Positions 1 to 9,265 of a stretch of 64,000 nt of DNA are shown here, piece by piece. Every line of letters starts with the position of its first letter. Positions within the stretch are counted from its first letter, which is position 1. The stretch covers positions 186,001-250,000 of the forward strand of contig NZ_FNCS01000002.1 in NCBI RefSeq assembly GCF_900100665.1, written 5' to 3'. The notes under the pieces were generated by a model. That model was not told where the DNA came from. It searched no databases and saw nothing but the letters and a program-made list of their open reading frames with translations. Made by a program: the position numbers and the translations under genes. This stretch comes from Pelagibacterium luteolum (GTDB taxonomy: Bacteria; Pseudomonadota; Alphaproteobacteria; Rhizobiales; Devosiaceae).

Positions 1-1206
1 GCCAAGGGCGTCGCCGCGCTCTATCGCTATTTCCGCGATCTCGACCTGGCCGAGGAAGCCTTCCAGGAAGCATCCCTGCGTGCGCTCAAATCATGGCCCA
101 GGAATGGGCCGCCCCGCGATCCCGCCGCCTGGCTGATCCTTGTGGGACGCAATTCGGGCATCGACAGCGTCCGCCGCCGCGCCCGGTTTACCGAACTCCC
201 CGAAGAGGACAAGATTTCCGACACGTCCGACGCCGAGACCGACATCGCCGATCGGATCGACGAGTCCCACTACCGCGACGACATCTTGCGCCTTCTCTTT
301 GTCTGCTGCCATCCGGACCTGCCGGCCACCCAGCAGATCGCCCTCGCGCTGCGCATCGTTTCGGGCCTTTCCGTCAAACAGATCGCTGGCGCCTTCCTCG
401 TATCCGAAGCCGCCATGGAACAGCGCATCACCCGCGCGAAAGCCCGCATCGCCAAGTCCGGCGCCCAGTTCGAAACCCCCGACGCCGCCGACCGGGCTGA
501 GCGCGTCGGCGCGGTCGCCGCCATGGCCTATCTGGTCTTCAACGAAGGCTATACCTCAGCCGGTGAGCGCGCCGAAACCCGCGCCACCTTCGCCGACGAG
601 GCCATCCGCCTCGCCCGCCTGCTGCTCGGCCTGTTCCCCTCCGAACCCGAACTCATGGGCCTTCTCGCCCTCATGCTCATCCAGCATTCGCGCGACGCCG
701 CCCGCTTCGACGCCGAGGGCGCCATTATCCTCCTCGACGATCAGGACCGCAGCCTCTGGAATCGCGCCATGATCGATGAGGGCCTTGCCTTGATCGACAA
801 GGCGATGCGCCACCGCACCCCCGGCATTTTCCAGGTTCAGGCCGCCATCGCCGCCATTCACGCCCACGCCAAAACCGCCGCCGAGACCGACTGGGCTGAG
901 ATCGACATCCTCTACCGCGTCCTCGAGCGCCTGCAGCCCTCCCCCGTCGTCACCCTCAACCGCGCCGTCGCGGTCTCGAAAACCGAGGGCCCACAAGCCG
1001 CGCTCGACCTCATCGAACCCCTCGCCGACGCGCTGGGCAATTACTTCTATTTCCACGGCCTCCGCGGCGGCCTTCTAAAAGACCTCGGCCGCACCGAAGA
1101 AGCCCGCCTCGCGTTCGACATCGCCATAGCCCACGCCAACACCAGCGCCGAAGCCCTCCACATCCGCGCCCACCTCGACCACCTCAGCACCCCGGAGAGC
1201 GTCTGA
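1..1206 (+). CDS. ECF42-like RNA polymerase sigma factor (5' end outside window)
   Basis: Frame 1 is open from the first base, so the start lies upstream of the window. The visible 401 residues begin inside sigma region 2 (ALYRYFRDLDLAEEAFQEA). Region 4 follows (IALALRIVSGLSVKQIAGAF, then an EQRITRAKARI recognition helix). About 230 further residues match the DUF6596/TPR-like extension (MAYLVFNEGYTSAGE; LNRAVAVSKTEGPQAALDLI; GLLKDLGRTEEARLAFDIA). That extension defines ECF42-type sigma factors, which are usually encoded beside a DGPF/YCII-domain protein. No such gene is visible here, so it may lie upstream. Role (inferred): transcription of a small stress or detoxification regulon. Confidence 0.9.
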   Translation, partial: AKGVAALYRYFRDLDLAEEAFQEASLRALKSWPRNGPPRDPAAWLILVGRNSGIDSVRRRARFTELPEEDKISDTSDAETDIADRIDESHYRDDILRLLFVCCHPDLPATQQIALALRIVSGLSVKQIAGAFLVSEAAMEQRITRAKARIAKSGAQFETPDAADRAERVGAVAAMAYLVFNEGYTSAGERAETRATFADEAIRLARLLLGLFPSEPELMGLLALMLIQHSRDAARFDAEGAIILLDDQDRSLWNRAMIDEGLALIDKAMRHRTPGIFQVQAAIAAIHAHAKTAAETDWAEIDILYRVLERLQPSPVVTLNRAVAVSKTEGPQAALDLIEPLADALGNYFYFHGLRGGLLKDLGRTEEARLAFDIAIAHANTSAEALHIRAHLDHLSTPESV

Positions 1207-1249
1207 CGGGCTGCGCGGCAACGCCCCTCGCCAACCACACCCTCCACGC

Positions 1250-1320
1250 GTCATCCCGGACTTGATCCGGACCCAGTATCCTCCGAGCATACTGGACCCC
1301 GGGTCTTCGCCCGGGGTGAC
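1250..1320. repeat. Dispersed inverted repeat, short form (copy 1)
   Basis: A 71-bp near-palindrome. It opens GTCATCCCGGACTTGATCCG, has CCAGTATCCTCCGAGCATACTGG in the middle, and closes CGCCCGGGGTGAC. The same arms recur near 45.5, 49.3 and 62.0 kb in 110-bp copies; here the two arms abut directly. It sits between two plus-strand genes and could fold in RNA as a long hairpin. Confidence 0.85.
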
Positions 1321-1435
1321 AGCCGATGGATGATCGGATGAGGGAGCACTGAGTCTCACCAAAAAAAAAATCCCCAAAAATGTCGGCGCCCTGCGCGCCC
1401 CATCGTCCTTTGCCCATCACATCCCGGAGACCATC

Positions 1436-2365
1436 ATGAACCCGAAATCCATTCTCGCCGCAGTCGCCATCGCCACGACGCTTTTCGCACTCCCAAGTCA
1501 CGCTCAGGAGGCTCCCATGGAGTCCACGGTCGATCCCATCCAGCTTATCGAAAATTTCCCCGCCCCCGATGAGGACGGCACCGTTAACGTCAATGGCCTC
1601 GAGATGTACTATCAGGTCCATGGCGAGGGCGAGCCGCTTGTGCTCATCCATGGCGGACTGATGACCATCGAAGCCTGGGGGCCGTTCCTCTCCGCCCTTG
1701 CCGAAACGCGGAAAGTCTATGCCATCGAGCTCGAAGGCCATGGCCGCACGGTCGATCTCGACCGCCCGCTCTCCATCCGCCAATTCGCCGACGATGTCGG
1801 GGGCTTTATCGACGCCATGGATATCGGCCCGGTCGATATCGTAGGCTATTCGATGGGCGGAGGCACCGCCACCGGCGTCGCCATCCTGCACCCCGATCAG
1901 GTCAAGAGCATCGTCGTCATCTCCGCCGCCTATCAATCGGACTCGATCTGGGACTCGGTGCGCGCCGGTTGGCCCTACATGACGGCCGAGATGATGGAGG
2001 GTACCCCGATGAAGGTCGCCTATGACGCCGTCGCGCCCCAGCCCGAACGCTTTGCCGGCTTCATCGACAAAATCCGCGAGTCGATGACCGTCGAAGGCGA
2101 TGTCTGGACCGAAGACGAGATTGCCGCGATTACCGCGCCCGTCCTGATGATGATAGGCGATCACGATCTTATCCAGCTCGACAAGGCGCTGGAGATGTAT
2201 CGCCTGCTCGGTGGACAGGCTTCGACCGGTCCAATGGGTCCCGACCTCAACCCGGACCGCCAGTTCTCGGTGATCCCCGCCGCCACTCACTACGACATCT
2301 ATTTCAAGACCGATCTCGTCATGCCGGTCATCACGGCATTCCTTGATGCCCAGTCCGGCTTATGA
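1436..2365 (+). CDS. Secreted alpha/beta-fold hydrolase
   Basis: A 309-residue protein with a Sec signal peptide (hydrophobic residues 5-20, then SHAQEA), so a periplasmic or extracellular enzyme. The alpha/beta-hydrolase core shows the oxyanion segment LVLIHGGLMT, the nucleophile elbow GYSMGGG, the acid region MIGDHDLIQ, and the likely catalytic His in ATHYDIYF. The substrate cannot be read from the sequence; esterase or lactonase activity is typical of the family. It lies 229 bp after the sigma factor, past a repeat, so a separate transcript is likely. Confidence 0.85.
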   Translation: MNPKSILAAVAIATTLFALPSHAQEAPMESTVDPIQLIENFPAPDEDGTVNVNGLEMYYQVHGEGEPLVLIHGGLMTIEAWGPFLSALAETRKVYAIELEGHGRTVDLDRPLSIRQFADDVGGFIDAMDIGPVDIVGYSMGGGTATGVAILHPDQVKSIVVISAAYQSDSIWDSVRAGWPYMTAEMMEGTPMKVAYDAVAPQPERFAGFIDKIRESMTVEGDVWTEDEIAAITAPVLMMIGDHDLIQLDKALEMYRLLGGQASTGPMGPDLNPDRQFSVIPAATHYDIYFKTDLVMPVITAFLDAQSGL

Positions 2366-2479
2366 AGTGATTCAATTCGCTCTCGGCCAGATTCAGGTCT
2401 ATGATGATCTGAATCTGGTCCTCTCGCCTAGCCTTTGTAAACAAAGCACAATTTCATCTCGAGCTTGAGGAGGCTCCAC

Positions 2480-2878
2480 ATGAAGATCAACCCCTATCTC
2501 AACTTCGCCGGCGATTGCCGCGAGGCCATGACGTTCTACCACTCGGTGCTCGGCCGCGATCTTGCAATGACCGCGCACAAGGATACGCCATCAGCCGCAC
2601 ACGTCCCGGCCGAAATGCAAAACCAGATCATGCACGCTGCCTTGACCACCGGCGAAGGAACGATCTTCGCCTCCGATGCCCCGATGGCGCAGGCCAACAG
2701 TTTTTCCGGAATCTACCTCTCGGTGCATCCAACGAGCGTCGCGGATGCCGAGCGCATCTTTACGGCCCTCAAAGACGGCGGCGAAGTCGAAATGAACCTT
2801 GAGGAGACCTTCTGGGCGAAACGCTTCGGCATGCTGCGGGATCGCTACGGCGTCAATTGGATGTTCAACGTCGATTGA
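2480..2878 (+). CDS. VOC family protein (PhnB/glyoxalase-like)
   Basis: A 132-residue single-domain vicinal-oxygen-chelate protein of the PhnB type: it starts MKINPYLNFAGDCREAMTFY and has ...HAALTTGEGTIFASDAP... and WAKRFGMLRDRYGVNWMFN near the end. The ATG at 2480 was chosen because GAGGAG lies 7 nt upstream; an in-frame start 15 nt earlier is less likely. PhnB-like VOC proteins often accompany ECF sigma factors with C-terminal extensions, which fits its neighbour. The substrate is unknown. Confidence 0.87.
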   Translation: MKINPYLNFAGDCREAMTFYHSVLGRDLAMTAHKDTPSAAHVPAEMQNQIMHAALTTGEGTIFASDAPMAQANSFSGIYLSVHPTSVADAERIFTALKDGGEVEMNLEETFWAKRFGMLRDRYGVNWMFNVD

Positions 2879-3031
2879 CGACCGAAAAATCGGACCTCGC
2901 GGCCGCCGAGTTGTCATACAACTAAGGCTGACCGCACAGCGGTGTCGCCAAATCAAGACCAGCGCTGTCGATCATCGGCACAAACGCCGATCTCGAACCA
3001 TATATGCGGGGTTATGCGGCGGGTGCCGAGC

Positions 3032-4579
3032 TTACCCGCCATCCTTCCAACGGATGCGATAGAGGTCGAACCGCCGATCGCGCAGATTTCTCACCGCCCC
3101 TTGTGAGCGGGCCCATTGCAGAGTCGAAATGTTGAGATCGGCCACCACGACCATCTCGACATTCTCGCTCGCCTCTGCCGCCACGCCATCCCGTGCGAAC
3201 GGCATGTCGGAGGGCGTAAAGATCGCCGAATGGGCATAGTTGATATCGAGATTGTCGACATTGGCCAGATTGCCCGTAATCCCTGACGTTACGACGTAGC
3301 ACTGGTTCTCGATCGTCCGCGCTTGGCAGCAATATTTGACCCGCAGATGGCCCTGCCGCGTGTCGGTGCAATAGGGCACGAACATGATCCGCGCGCCCTG
3401 ATCGGCCAGCCGTCGCGCCACCTCGGGGAACTCGCTGTCATAGCAGATCATCACCCCGATCGGCCCGCAATCGGTGTCGATCACGTCAACCGTATCGCCC
3501 CCGACAATGCCCCAATAATCGCGCTCATCGGGCGTCGGATGCATCTTTTCCTGCGCATGCACGGTGCCGTCGCGCAGGAACACGTAGCAGACGTTCTGGA
3601 TATCCTCATCCTCGGTAATCGTCGGGTGCGATCCGCCGATGATGTTGATGTTGAATTTCAGCGCCATCTGCTGCATGCGCTCGATGAATTGCGGCGTGTA
3701 TTCGGTCAGCCGCAGGATCGCTTCATGCGGAGGCTGTTCGGGCTCGCTCGACAGCAGCATCAGCGTGAACAGCTCGGGGAACACCACGAAATCCGAGCCG
3801 TAATCAGCCGCAACGTCCACGAAATACTGCATGTGGGTGAAGAACGCCTCGGCATCGGCAAAGCGCCGCGCTTCGAGCTGGACTGTCGTTACACGCACCG
3901 TCTCGCGGCTGCGCTGGTGCGCCGGCCGACGCTCGTCTTCCTCGTCATAGCGCGGATTGCGCCAGACCATCAGCGCGGCATGCCCGCCAGAAGCCTTGTC
4001 GTCGGGGTGATAGTTGCGCAGCAGCAATTCGGGCTCGAAGCCGAGCTTCATCTGAAAGCTCGCCACGGGATCGCGCACTTCGCGATCCTTCACGGCCTCG
4101 AAATAATCCTTGATACGCGGATAGTCCTTCTTGTTGCGCCGGTATCCGGGCAACCGTCCGCCAAAGGCGATGCCCTTGATCCAGAGCTCTTCGCACAACC
4201 TCTGGCGGGCCTCATAGAGCCTGCGTCCGATCCGGCTGCGCTGCCGTCCCGGATCGACGCATACTTCCACGCCATAGAGCCATTCGCCCTTGGCGTTGTG
4301 CAGGCTGCCGTAGCCAGCCCCAGTGATGTTTTCCCAGGTGTGCTGCTTGAAGATTTGCCGCTCGGCCAATTGCAGCGTTGCCGCATAGCCCACGATCGCC
4401 CCGTCATAGACAGCCACGAACTGGCCTTCGGGGAACGCATTGATTTGTCCCCGTATCGTCCCAGGCAGGTATGGTCCCTCTTCGGGATAGACCTTTTCAG
4501 TCAGCTTGATGATGGCCGGGATATCGCGAATCTTGGCGGTCCGCACTTCGAGGAGCGGCTTGTCGGAAAGTTTGGGCAC
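3032..4579 (-). CDS. GNAT N-acetyltransferase / carbon-nitrogen hydrolase fusion
   Basis: About 515 residues with two domains. Residues 1-210 are a GNAT acetyltransferase (EVCVDPGRQRSRIGRRLYEA is the acetyl-CoA loop). Residues 230-515 are a nitrilase-superfamily amidohydrolase with all three catalytic residues visible: Glu in VVFPELF, Lys in QEKMHPTPDERDYW and Cys in GVMICYDSEFPE. The GTG at 4579 (AAGAGA 7 nt upstream, protein starting MPKLS) is preferred; a second in-frame GTG at 4636 adds 19 residues. The family occurs widely as this fused form, and its substrate is not established. Confidence 0.9.
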   Translation of the reverse strand: MPKLSDKPLLEVRTAKIRDIPAIIKLTEKVYPEEGPYLPGTIRGQINAFPEGQFVAVYDGAIVGYAATLQLAERQIFKQHTWENITGAGYGSLHNAKGEWLYGVEVCVDPGRQRSRIGRRLYEARQRLCEELWIKGIAFGGRLPGYRRNKKDYPRIKDYFEAVKDREVRDPVASFQMKLGFEPELLLRNYHPDDKASGGHAALMVWRNPRYDEEDERRPAHQRSRETVRVTTVQLEARRFADAEAFFTHMQYFVDVAADYGSDFVVFPELFTLMLLSSEPEQPPHEAILRLTEYTPQFIERMQQMALKFNINIIGGSHPTITEDEDIQNVCYVFLRDGTVHAQEKMHPTPDERDYWGIVGGDTVDVIDTDCGPIGVMICYDSEFPEVARRLADQGARIMFVPYCTDTRQGHLRVKYCCQARTIENQCYVVTSGITGNLANVDNLDINYAHSAIFTPSDMPFARDGVAAEASENVEMVVVADLNISTLQWARSQGAVRNLRDRRFDLYRIRWKDGG

Positions 4580-4787
4580 GAGCGATTCTCTTGGATTTTG
4601 GAGCCAGATCGAAAGGCAATCGCGTGGGTTTTGCACTTATGACCGCAAAAATTCAACCGCCAGTCGGAATCCAGCGGTCACAGAGGACCTTCCTAGGGCA
4701 TCAAATAATATAACTCTGCTAAGTTGCCATATTACAAGACTTCATTTAGGGTTCTGATGTCAGATAACTCTAGGGAGGAGTAGAATT

Positions 4788-6113
4788 ATGACCCGGTCGT
4801 CCAGATTGGCAGCATTAAGTGCAGCGCTTGTCGCATCCATGTCGTTTTCCGCATTTGCATTGGCGCAGGAGGTCGACGACACTACGTTAGACTTGGCCCG
4901 CGAAGCCGCCCACACCGGCTGGGCAACAGCGGAAGGCGGCACCACGGGCGGGGCGGAAGCCGACGATACGCAGATCTACGTCGTCACGACCCGCGCCGAA
5001 CTTGTTGACGCACTTGGCGGCGACGTATCGGGCAATCGCGACAATGACGAACCGGCCATCATCTTCATTTCCGGCACCATCGATCTCACCGAAGACGATG
5101 ACGGAAACCCCCAGGATGCCGAGGCTTTCGCCCATCCCGACTGGGATTGGCATGCCTATCTCGCCGAATACGACCCAGCGGTTTACGGCATGGAGGAAGA
5201 GCCCGCCGGCCCGCTGGAAGATGCCCGTGCCGCATCGCAGCAGGCACAGGCCGAGCACATCAATATCTATGTCGGATCCAACAAGACGCTATTCGGGCTG
5301 GGCGACGACGCGGTCATCCGCCACGGCTCATTGCGGCTCAATGGCGTGTCCAACGTCATCATCCGCAATATCGAATTCCAGGACAGTTTCGACATGTTCC
5401 CCGGCTGGGACGGGACGGACGGATCGGAGGGCAACTGGAATTCTGAATACGACAATATCGAAATCCGCGAATCCACCCATGTCTGGCTCGACCACAATAC
5501 CTTCAACGATGGCGATCGCCCCGACTGGGAGGCCGGTGAGGTGTTCGGTCGCGTGCTGCAGCACCATGATGGCGTCACCGATATCGTGGCACAGTCCAAC
5601 TACGTGACCTTCAGCTGGAACAAGATCGACAATCACGACAAGACCCATATCATCGGCAACAGCGACAGCCGCACCGACGATGCTGATCATCTGAAAGTCA
5701 CCCTGCACCATAACCATTACATCAATTCGGGCCAACGCGCCCCGCGGGTCCGCTTCGGCGAGGTGCATGTGTTCAACAATCTCCACGAGCACACCGCCGA
5801 CTCCCAGCTCGGCTTTGTGTACTCTTACGGGGTGGGCCTCGATTCACATATCTATGCCGAGGCCAATGCCTTCGTCATGCCGGACGTGGCGCCAGACCGG
5901 ACCATCCGTCCATTCAACGGCGAAGCGATCCATGTTGTGGATACACTTTTCAACGGCGAGGAAATCGATCTTCTGGAGGCGTTCAACGCGGTCAATCCTG
6001 ATGCCCGGCTCGACGATACTGTGGGCTGGTCGCCGCAATATGCCTATGAGCTGACCCCGGTCGCAGAGGTCGAGGATGCGGTGCGCAGCGGCGCGGGATC
6101 AGGCAATCTCTAA
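4788..6113 (+). CDS. Secreted pectate lyase, polysaccharide lyase family 1
   Basis: A 441-residue protein with a cleavable signal peptide (ALVASMSFSAFALAQE). The beta-helix core has NVIIRNIEFQDSFDMFPGWD, the calcium/substrate motif VWLDHNTFNDGD and the catalytic-arginine region SGQRAPRVRFGEVHVFNN, as in PL1 pectate lyases that cleave polygalacturonate by beta-elimination. A strong GGGAGGAG ribosome-binding site lies 8 nt upstream of the ATG. The AT-rich 150-bp leader probably holds its promoter. A terminator follows immediately. It is convergent with the TRAP binding-protein gene. Confidence 0.93.
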   Translation: MTRSSRLAALSAALVASMSFSAFALAQEVDDTTLDLAREAAHTGWATAEGGTTGGAEADDTQIYVVTTRAELVDALGGDVSGNRDNDEPAIIFISGTIDLTEDDDGNPQDAEAFAHPDWDWHAYLAEYDPAVYGMEEEPAGPLEDARAASQQAQAEHINIYVGSNKTLFGLGDDAVIRHGSLRLNGVSNVIIRNIEFQDSFDMFPGWDGTDGSEGNWNSEYDNIEIRESTHVWLDHNTFNDGDRPDWEAGEVFGRVLQHHDGVTDIVAQSNYVTFSWNKIDNHDKTHIIGNSDSRTDDADHLKVTLHHNHYINSGQRAPRVRFGEVHVFNNLHEHTADSQLGFVYSYGVGLDSHIYAEANAFVMPDVAPDRTIRPFNGEAIHVVDTLFNGEEIDLLEAFNAVNPDARLDDTVGWSPQYAYELTPVAEVEDAVRSGAGSGNL

Positions 6114-6123
6114 GCTATTTTTT

Positions 6124-6153
6124 GGGGGCGGCCATCAAGCCGCCCACCTTTTT
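6124..6153 (+). terminator. Rho-independent terminator of the pectate lyase gene
   Basis: A 7-bp GC stem (GGGCGGC / GCCGCCC, loop CATCAA) starting 13 nt after the stop, followed by ACCTTTTT. It touches the stop codon of the convergent TRAP gene. Confidence 0.75.
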
Positions 6154-7177
6154 ATCTGGCGCTTTCCTCTGCCACCAGCGCCTGCGCACTTTCGTAAAGT
6201 GCGGCGCCGTCCAGCCCAGCAGCATCCATTTCCGTCAACCAATTGTCGATCGTCACCTGCGCAGCAGCACGCCAGCGAGCGGTTTCGCCGTCGTCCAGAA
6301 CAACGATCGTATTGCCCGCATCCACAGCTTCCTGCCGGCCCACGAGATCATCCACATCATTGGCCGCGCCGAACCGCCCAGCCCATTCCACGCCGGAATT
6401 TGCGTCGATCACAGCCTTTAAATCATCGGGCAAACCCTCATAGGCGGCGCGGTTCATGACGAAGGCGAAGGTTTGCGTATAGAAACCGTGATCGCCGGAA
6501 AACTCGGTGTGGTTGGTCACAAGTTCGCTGGTCCGCAGCGCCAGTGTCACCTGCCAGGGAATGGTCGCCCCATCGATAACCCCGCGCGACAGGCTCTCGG
6601 GCACCTCAGGAACCGGCATGCCGATAGCCTCGGCACCAAGGTCAGCGAGCATCGAACTGATGACCCGGGACCCGCCCCTGATCTTCATCCCCGCAAGATC
6701 CTCAAGCGCAGTGATCGGGCGATTGGAATGAAAAAGTCCAGGGCCATGGGTATGGACGGCGATCAGTTTAACGCCGGAAAACTCGTCCATCGCGTTGTCT
6801 TCGACATAGCGTTGAAAGGCGCGCGAGGTGTCCTCTGCATTCGTTACGAGAAACGGCATTTCAAACACTTCGGATTTTGGAAAACGCCCAGGCGTATAGC
6901 CGAGCACCGTCCAGATCAGATCGACCGCGCCGTCCTGTGCCTGGGAAAAAAGATCAGCCGGCGCACCGCCGAGCATCATGGATGGATAGAATTCGATCTG
7001 GATCCTGCCCTCGGATTCCGCTTCGATGGCCTCCGCCCAGGGGATCAGTCCCTCTCGCGGCACGCTGTCGGTCATGGGCAGGAACTGGTGAAGCCGGAGC
7101 GTCACCTCTTGTGCGTTGGCGGAAGGTAAAAGCGCGGCGCACACAAGTGCAACCGTCGCAAAACGTCTGGCGAACAT
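6152..7177 (-). CDS. TRAP transporter substrate-binding protein (DctP family)
   Basis: A 341-residue periplasmic binding protein. Signal peptide MFARRFATVALVCAALLPSANA; the mature part starts QEVTLRLHQFLP and contains the DctP hallmark region (LAGMKIRGGSRVISSML, then VPEVPESLSRGVIDGATIPW). The ATG at 7177 was chosen because GGGGA lies 7 nt upstream and it opens the signal peptide. No TRAP membrane subunits are adjacent, so it is either an orphan or served by a distant dctQM pair. The pectate lyase and mannosidase nearby suggest a sugar-acid or sugar ligand (inference). Confidence 0.9.
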   Translation of the reverse strand: MFARRFATVALVCAALLPSANAQEVTLRLHQFLPMTDSVPREGLIPWAEAIEAESEGRIQIEFYPSMMLGGAPADLFSQAQDGAVDLIWTVLGYTPGRFPKSEVFEMPFLVTNAEDTSRAFQRYVEDNAMDEFSGVKLIAVHTHGPGLFHSNRPITALEDLAGMKIRGGSRVISSMLADLGAEAIGMPVPEVPESLSRGVIDGATIPWQVTLALRTSELVTNHTEFSGDHGFYTQTFAFVMNRAAYEGLPDDLKAVIDANSGVEWAGRFGAANDVDDLVGRQEAVDAGNTIVVLDDGETARWRAAAQVTIDNWLTEMDAAGLDGAALYESAQALVAEESAR

Positions 7178-7261
7178 GAGAGGTCCCCATATGCGCGGGA
7201 CCAGCAAGGGTGCCTCTCACCCTGTGCGAGTTCGATCCCGCTCCGGGTGCATTGCAAAGCC

Positions 7262-7286
7262 CGGGCGCCGGTTCCCCCGGCGCCCG
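7262..7286 (-). terminator. Perfect 10-bp hairpin after the sugar dehydrogenase gene
   Basis: CGGGCGCCGG / CCGGCGCCCG with a 5-nt loop, 18 bp beyond the dehydrogenase stop and before the TRAP gene start. The T-tract is weak (CTTTG), so it may be a partial terminator or an mRNA stabiliser. Confidence 0.55.
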
Positions 7287-7303
7287 AATTGCTTAGCGCA
7301 TGC

Positions 7304-8440
7304 CTATTCCGCGCTCAACCGCAGAATCTGCGCAACCTCTCCATCGGTCACGAGATAGAGGGCTCCGTCGGGCCCTTGAACAACATCGCGGATACGATGG
7401 GGGAAGTCATCACCGAACAGGAATTCGTCACCGACAACGGTTTCGCCATCCATATCGATGCGGATCAGATCGGTGCCGGCCAAAGCGCCCATGAAGCCAT
7501 CGCCCTGCCAGTCGGGGAACATGTCGCCTGTGTAAAAGGCAAGGCCCGAGGGTGCCGGCGAGGGTGACCAAGTGCGTTCGGCTTCGACGAGTTCAGCCGG
7601 CAATTCGGCTGGCGGGTCGATTGGATCGCCGGAATATTCCGTACCTTCGGTCAGAAGTGGCCAGCCGAAATTGCCGCCCTCGACGATCTTGTTGAGTTCA
7701 TCGCCGCCGCGCGGTCCGTGTTCGGCGACCCAGAGCTGTCCGCTATCAGGATGCAGCGCAGCACCCTGCATGTTGCGGTGTCCATAGCTCCAGATTTCAG
7801 GCAGTGCACCTTCGGTATCCACAAACGGATTGTCATCGGGGACCGTGCCATCTGGCATGATGCGGATCACCTTGCCGAGATGGGAATCGAGGTCCTGTGC
7901 CTGCACGCGGAATTCAGCGTCGGACCGTTCACCGGTGGTGATGAACAGATAACCGTCATTGTCAAAGGTCAGGCGCGAGCCGAAGTGCAGCGTTGAGGGT
8001 AGTTTGGGCTGCTGCGAGAAGATGACTTCGAGTTCGGAGATCTCAGTCATGTCCTCGTTCAAAACGCCGCGTGCTACGGCTGTGGAATTGGTATCATCCT
8101 CGCCGGGTTCGGCGAAGCTGAGATAAATCATGCGGTTGGAGGCAAAGTCGGGGTCCAGCGCGATATCGAGCAAGCCGCCTTGACCGCGGAAATCGACCTC
8201 GGGGGTGCCGACGATGGGCTCGGAGATTTCGCCCTCGGCCGAGACATGGACCAGGCTGCCCGACCGTTGGGTGACGAGCATGCTGCCGTCATCGAGAAAA
8301 ACCAGGCCCCAGGGCGTTTCCAGTCCTTCGACGACAGGCGTCAGCGTTACAGACCCTGCTTCGGTTTCATATGTCTGAGCCAGGGCGGGTGCGGTCAACG
8401 CGGTCGCGCAGGCGAAAATGGCAAGCGATCTTTTGAGCAT
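7304..8440 (-). CDS. PQQ-dependent aldose sugar dehydrogenase (periplasmic)
   Basis: A 378-residue protein with a signal peptide (IFACATALTAPALAQT). It is a six-bladed soluble glucose dehydrogenase-like propeller: GLETPWGLVFLDDGSMLVTQ, QGGLLDIALDPDF, HFGSRLTFDNDGYLFITTGE, YGHRNMQGAALHP and EHGPRGGDELN are the GSDH/YliI-family landmarks. It probably oxidises aldose sugars with PQQ in the periplasm. GGAGGAAGCT precedes the ATG. No PQQ biosynthesis genes are in the window (the PqqD-like domain at 60 kb belongs to another kind of protein). Confidence 0.9.
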   Translation of the reverse strand: MLKRSLAIFACATALTAPALAQTYETEAGSVTLTPVVEGLETPWGLVFLDDGSMLVTQRSGSLVHVSAEGEISEPIVGTPEVDFRGQGGLLDIALDPDFASNRMIYLSFAEPGEDDTNSTAVARGVLNEDMTEISELEVIFSQQPKLPSTLHFGSRLTFDNDGYLFITTGERSDAEFRVQAQDLDSHLGKVIRIMPDGTVPDDNPFVDTEGALPEIWSYGHRNMQGAALHPDSGQLWVAEHGPRGGDELNKIVEGGNFGWPLLTEGTEYSGDPIDPPAELPAELVEAERTWSPSPAPSGLAFYTGDMFPDWQGDGFMGALAGTDLIRIDMDGETVVGDEFLFGDDFPHRIRDVVQGPDGALYLVTDGEVAQILRLSAE

Positions 8441-8534
8441 AGCTTCCTCCGTAATTGTTTTGAGTACGGAGGACCCAACACGGGGAATGCGGCGATGTTC
8501 CCGTCTCCCGCTTCACGAACGCTTGAAATCGGCC

Positions 8535-9245
8535 CTAATAGCCAGATGTTCCGGTCGTTCCGAACCATTTGGGATAGTCGGAAACAAGCAGATGGGTCGG
8601 ATCGACATCCTCGTCGATTGCCGAAAAGCGACCGATGGGATCAAGGAATGTGTTGTCGGTGCGGTCGTCATTGACGGTCGAGACTTCACCGATCAGCACG
8701 TCCCCTCCCTCGCCCCAGAATTTGTGCCAGTTGCCGGGAAGCAGTGTGACGCTTTCGCCGGGTGACAGTTCGAGAATACCGCCGGCGGGCAGCACGCGCT
8801 TGAGACCGTCGGTCACCACTTCGACATCGCCGGTCGTGTCGATGCCCTCATTGGTGCCGTCGTCATTGTAGAGCTGCAGCGCAAGCTTGGCGCCGCCGCG
8901 ATTGATGATGTCCTCTGCCTTGATGGTGTGCCGGTGCATGGGGGAAATCTGATCATGCCGGGAGATCATGATCTTTTCGGCGTACAGCATGCCCCGCCCT
9001 TTTTCGAGATCGGCGGCATTGCCATTGCGGACAGTGAAGAGAAAAAGCCCGAGCGCATCGAAATTCCCCTGTCCATAATCGGTAACGTCCCAACCAAGAC
9101 CAGCATTGAGGATGTTGCCGATTTCGCCCTCTCGATCCTTCATTTCCGAAGGCGACCAATAGGCGAATGGCGGCATGACATAGCCGAACGAGCGGATGAA
9201 TTCATCGGCCTCGGCAATGATCTCGTTGACGCGCGAACGTTTCAT
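8535..9245 (-). CDS. D-lyxose/D-mannose family sugar isomerase (cupin)
   Basis: A 236-residue cupin sugar isomerase. It starts MKRSRVNEIIAEADEFIRSF and has metal-binding His residues in SPMHRHTIKAEDI, plus ESVTLLPGNWHKFWGEGGDVLIGEVSTVNDD. The family interconverts D-lyxose/D-xylulose and D-mannose/D-fructose. The ATG at 9245 is chosen because AGGAG is 8 nt upstream; an in-frame GTG 15 nt earlier lies across that site. It starts 20 bp after the beta-mannosidase stop on the same strand, so a mannosidase-to-mannose-isomerase operon for mannan breakdown is likely. Confidence 0.88.
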   Translation of the reverse strand: MKRSRVNEIIAEADEFIRSFGYVMPPFAYWSPSEMKDREGEIGNILNAGLGWDVTDYGQGNFDALGLFLFTVRNGNAADLEKGRGMLYAEKIMISRHDQISPMHRHTIKAEDIINRGGAKLALQLYNDDGTNEGIDTTGDVEVVTDGLKRVLPAGGILELSPGESVTLLPGNWHKFWGEGGDVLIGEVSTVNDDRTDNTFLDPIGRFSAIDEDVDPTHLLVSDYPKWFGTTGTSGY

Positions 9246-9265
9246 CCGACTGCTCCTCACAAGTC

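Noticed and set aside
3323-4642. Plus-strand frame opposite the GNAT-nitrilase gene
   Set aside because: Antisense shadow; the minus-strand protein has both domains and all catalytic residues.
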